Part shown: positions 61,631-64,000 of the stretch, in pieces | Numbering within the stretch: position 1 is the stretch's first letter | Layout: each line of letters begins with the position of its first letter | NCBI RefSeq assembly: GCF_014205225.1 | Contig: NZ_JACHNB010000001.1 | Location: 1,054,001-1,118,000 of the forward strand | Direction of reading: 5' to 3' | Origin: Actinoplanes octamycinicus | Lineage (GTDB): Bacteria; Actinomycetota; Actinomycetes; Mycobacteriales; Micromonosporaceae | Length of the DNA: 64,000 nucleotides | The notes under the pieces: model-generated | Databases searched by the model: none | Seen by the model: only the letters and a program-made list of their open reading frames with translations | Told to the model about the DNA's origin: nothing | Translations under genes and position numbers: made by a program

Positions 61631-62242
61631 TTACTCCGCCGCGGCCGCCTCGGCGGCCTCCGCGTCAGCGGCGTCCTCCTCGGCGGTCTGGACGCTCTGC
61701 GCGGCGTTGATGATCGCCAGCACGGTGTCCGCGTCGACCGCGAGCTCCACGCCCTGCGGCAGCTTCACGTCACCGGCGGTCAGCTGGGTGCCGGCCTCCA
61801 GGCCGTCGATCGGCAGCTCCAGCTCGGCCGGCAGGTGCAGCGCCTCGGCGACCACCGCGACGGTGTTCGACTCGTGCACGATCAGGGTGTTCTTCGCGGC
61901 CTCACCGGTCAGGCTGACCGGGATGTCCACCTGGACCTTCTCGCCCCGCTTCACGATCAGCAGGTCGACGTGCTCGTAGGTGTCCTTGATCGGGTCACGC
62001 TGGATCGCCTTCGGCAGGGCCAGGGTGGCGGCCGCGTTGCCGGCGATGTCGATGGTGAAAATCTGGTTCAGACCGCCGTGCCGGATGGCAGCGGCGAACT
62101 CACGGGCCGGGAGCGCGATGTGCTGCGGCGCCTCGCCGTGGCCGTACAGCACGGCGGGCACCAGGCCAGCCCGGCGCGTGCGGCGGGCACCACCCTTGCC
62201 GAACTCGGTGCGGGGCTCGGCGCTGATCTTTACCTCGGACAC
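61631..62242 (-). CDS. rplY: 50S ribosomal protein L25 / general stress protein Ctc
   Basis: 203 residues, the long Ctc form. The N-terminal L25 domain (EPRTEFGKGGARRTRRAGLV, then PAVLYGHG) binds 5S rRNA and is followed by the TL5-type C-terminal beta domain with HVDLLIVKRGEKVQVDIPVS. The tail is Ala/Glu-rich. Located between prs and pth, the usual actinobacterial order glmU-prs-rplY-pth. The 349 bases to prs hold the prs terminator and presumably the rplY promoter. Confidence 0.95.
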   Translation of the reverse strand: MSEVKISAEPRTEFGKGGARRTRRAGLVPAVLYGHGEAPQHIALPAREFAAAIRHGGLNQIFTIDIAGNAAATLALPKAIQRDPIKDTYEHVDLLIVKRGEKVQVDIPVSLTGEAAKNTLIVHESNTVAVVAEALHLPAELELPIDGLEAGTQLTAGDVKLPQGVELAVDADTVLAIINAAQSVQTAEEDAADAEAAEAAAAE

Positions 62243-62537
62243 GGGGAAACTCCTGAAACTCTTCGATGCGGGCTGCGTCTAAGTCTGCGGCTGCGGTATT
62301 CCGGCAGTGCTTCAGTGGTGATCTGCGACGGCTCAGAGCCGACGCCGGCGCTGCCGGGCAAGGGGGCGCGCTGGGCACAGGCCCGGAGCACCGCGTCGAT
62401 CACGGAGCCTCGAGCGGACTGCGAACCTCAGCAGACCGCGGGGCACCCTCGCCGTGGCAACCGCACTAGCTTACCTGCTCCGAACCCGCAGAAATCAGCG
62501 GGTCCGGTACGTGCGGGGAGAAACCTGAAAACACACG

Positions 62538-62579
62538 GAGAGCGCCCGCCACCGGGCGAACCGGCGGACGGGCGCTCTC
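62538..62579 (-). terminator. Terminator downstream of prs
   Basis: GAGAGCGCCCG and CGGGCGCTCTC form a perfect 11-base outer stem; an inner stem CCGCC/GGCGG can extend it. It begins 12 bases after the prs stop. Confidence 0.82.
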
Positions 62580-62591
62580 ACCCCTCGTGAA

Positions 62592-63572
62592 CTAGCTCAG
62601 GCCACCGAACAGCGTGGTCACGGAACCGTCGTCGAACACCTCACGGATCGCCCGCGCCAGCAGCGGCGCGATGGACAACACCGTGATCTTGTCGAGCCGC
62701 TTCTCCGGGGCCAGCGGCAACGTGTTCGTCACCACGAGCTCGGAGATCCGGCTGTTCTTCAACCGCTCGGTGGCCGGGTCGGAGAGCAGCGCGTGGGTGG
62801 AGGCCACGATCACGTCCGCGGCGCCCTCGTCGAAGAGGATGTCGGCGGCCTTGGCGATCGTGCCGCCGGTGTCGATCATGTCGTCCACGATCAGGCAGAC
62901 CCGGCCCTCGACCTCGCCCACCACCCGGTTCGCCACCACCTGGTTCGGCTTCAGCGGGTCGCGGGTCTTGTGGATGAAGGCCAGCGGGCAGCCGCCCAGC
63001 CGGTCGGTCCAGCGCTCGGCCACCCGGACCCGGCCGGAGTCCGGCGCCACCACGGTCATCGGCCGGCCGGCGAACTTCTTCTCCACGTACTCCGCGAGGA
63101 TGTCCATCGCGAACAGGTGGTCCACCGGGCCGTCGAAGAAGCCCTGGATCTGCGCGGTGTGCAGGTCGACCGTGAGGATCCGGTTGGCGCCCGCGGTCTT
63201 CAGCAGGTCGGCGATCAGCCGGGCCGAGATCGGCTCCCGGCCGCGGTGCTTCTTGTCCTGCCGCGAGTACGGATAGAACGGCAGCACCACGGTGATCCGC
63301 TTGGCCGAGCCACGCTTCAGCGCGTCGATCATGATGAGGGTTTCCATCACCCAGCGGTTCACCCCCTCGGTGACCGACTGCACCACGAAGGCGTCCGAGC
63401 CGCGCACCGACTCCTTGAACCGAACGAAAAGTTCACCGTTGGCGAACTCGTAGGAGTCCGACGGCGTCGGCGCCACGCCGAGCACCTGACCGATCTCCTC
63501 GGCCAGCTCCGGGAAGCCCTGGCCGGAAAAGAGCATCAGACTCTTACGGTTCTCCGCGACGATGCTGCCCAT
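62592..63572 (-). CDS. prs: Ribose-phosphate pyrophosphokinase
   Basis: 326 residues, makes PRPP from ribose 5-phosphate and ATP for nucleotide, His and Trp synthesis, and so feeds Upp in the salvage route above. Motifs: RQDKKHRGREPISARLIADL, the catalytic loop TVDLHTAQIQGFFDGP, and the PRPP-binding loop CLIVDDMIDTGGTI. The ATG at 63572 has GGGAG ten bases upstream; the longer frame to 63656 crosses non-coding leader. It follows glmU on the same strand. Confidence 0.96.
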   Translation of the reverse strand: MGSIVAENRKSLMLFSGQGFPELAEEIGQVLGVAPTPSDSYEFANGELFVRFKESVRGSDAFVVQSVTEGVNRWVMETLIMIDALKRGSAKRITVVLPFYPYSRQDKKHRGREPISARLIADLLKTAGANRILTVDLHTAQIQGFFDGPVDHLFAMDILAEYVEKKFAGRPMTVVAPDSGRVRVAERWTDRLGGCPLAFIHKTRDPLKPNQVVANRVVGEVEGRVCLIVDDMIDTGGTIAKAADILFDEGAADVIVASTHALLSDPATERLKNSRISELVVTNTLPLAPEKRLDKITVLSIAPLLARAIREVFDDGSVTTLFGGLS

Positions 63573-63683
63573 CGGATCGCTGCTCCCGTGGATTAGGGGG
63601 TGGGGTTCCCGTGAAGTATCCCTGCCGGACACGTAACCGCCATGTTTCCAGGGCACTACGTGGGATGCCTCACCCCCGCTGGA

Positions 63684-64000
63684 TTAGTCCTGATCAGGGG
63701 TGATATCCCGGGCCCGCTCGGCGGCCTCGGCGGACACCGTGCCGGCCCGTTTCATCGCCACCCAGCCCTCGATGTTGCGCTGCTGCGCGCGGGTCACCCC
63801 GAGGTTGCCGGCCGGGACGTCCTTCACCACCGCGGAACCGGCCGCGACGTAGGCGCCCGGGCCGATCTCCACCGGCGCGATCAGCACCGAGTCGGACCCG
63901 ACGAACGCCGCCTCGCCGACCACGGTCCGGCTCTTCCGCACCCCGTCGTAGTTGGCGAAGATGGTGCCGGCGCCGATGTTCGCCTTCGCGCCGATCTCGG
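63684..64000 (-). CDS. glmU: Bifunctional N-acetylglucosamine-1-phosphate uridyltransferase/acetyltransferase, 3' part
   Basis: The gene runs in from the right edge; only the last 105 codons or so are here. They encode the end of the left-handed beta-helix acetyltransferase domain: [39 protein letters not shown] and [19 protein letters not shown], then a short tail. The full enzyme makes UDP-GlcNAc for peptidoglycan and surface polymers. The order glmU-prs-rplY-pth supports the assignment. Confidence 0.92.
   Translation of the reverse strand, partial: EIGAKANIGAGTIFANYDGVRKSRTVVGEAAFVGSDSVLIAPVEIGPGAYVAAGSAVVKDVPAGNLGVTRAQQRNIEGWVAMKRAGTVSAEAAERARDITPDQD

Noticed and set aside
62243-62591. 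tRNA or small RNA gene between rplY and prs
   Set aside because: Beyond the prs terminator hairpin I found no cloverleaf, anticodon arm or CCA end.

Overview
The window is very GC-rich, densely packed chromosomal DNA from an actinomycete, most likely Micromonosporaceae (Actinoplanes-like). This rests on the third-position G/C bias, frequent GTG starts, apparent leaderless promoters (TANNNT six or seven bases before the start codon), a complete Streptomyces-type conservon (NIT sensor kinase, roadblock, DUF742, Ras-like GTPase), an SCO4848-type membrane protein and several GT2/TagF fusion proteins. No rRNA, tRNA or CRISPR was recognised.

Layout. 1-4.2 kb: the 3' part of a membrane Ser/Thr protein kinase, a phosphomannomutase/phosphoglucomutase and a convergent GPP34 (GOLPH3-like) gene. 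4.4-21.9 kb: a cell-surface glycopolymer locus. It holds two GT2-glycerophosphotransferase fusions, galE, at least four further glycosyltransferases, a UDP-sugar 6-dehydrogenase, a Gfo/Idh/MocA oxidoreductase and a DegT-type aminotransferase. The last three could together make a 3-amino uronic-acid nucleotide sugar. 22.1-26.6 kb: NUDIX hydrolase, upp, deoC, an aldehyde dehydrogenase, and a short aldehyde dehydrogenase-like protein without catalytic residues. 26.7-30.7 kb: an acidic unknown protein, then a 766-residue protein whose N-terminus looks like an inactivated IS110 DEDD domain and whose C-terminus resembles the tail of the conservon kinase encoded about 2.5 kb away, then a HAD hydrolase. 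30.8-35.8 kb: the conservon.

36.3-46.3 kb: nucleoside salvage and uptake. Adenosine deaminase, a C-terminally extended cytidine deaminase and thymidine phosphorylase sit next to a BmpA-type lipoprotein, an ABC ATPase and two permeases. An RlmA/TlrB-like rRNA methyltransferase and a DUF4272 gene are interspersed. With deoC and upp these genes cover much of pyrimidine nucleoside recovery. 46.6-49.8 kb: small membrane protein, YihY/BrkB protein, 2'-5' RNA ligase-like protein and trpS. 49.9-52.1 kb: galE-galK.

52.1-55.1 kb is the accessory-looking part. It has a 39-bp tandem array with hairpin-forming, partly covarying units, a 27-bp repeat, an IS110 transposase with a structured upstream region that may encode a bridge RNA, a small gene and a 46-bp repeat array. 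55.1-64 kb returns to core genes: a STAS-like/HATPase regulator, cysN-cysD-cysQ, an initiating polyprenyl-phosphate sugar transferase, pth, rplY, prs and the 3' end of glmU.
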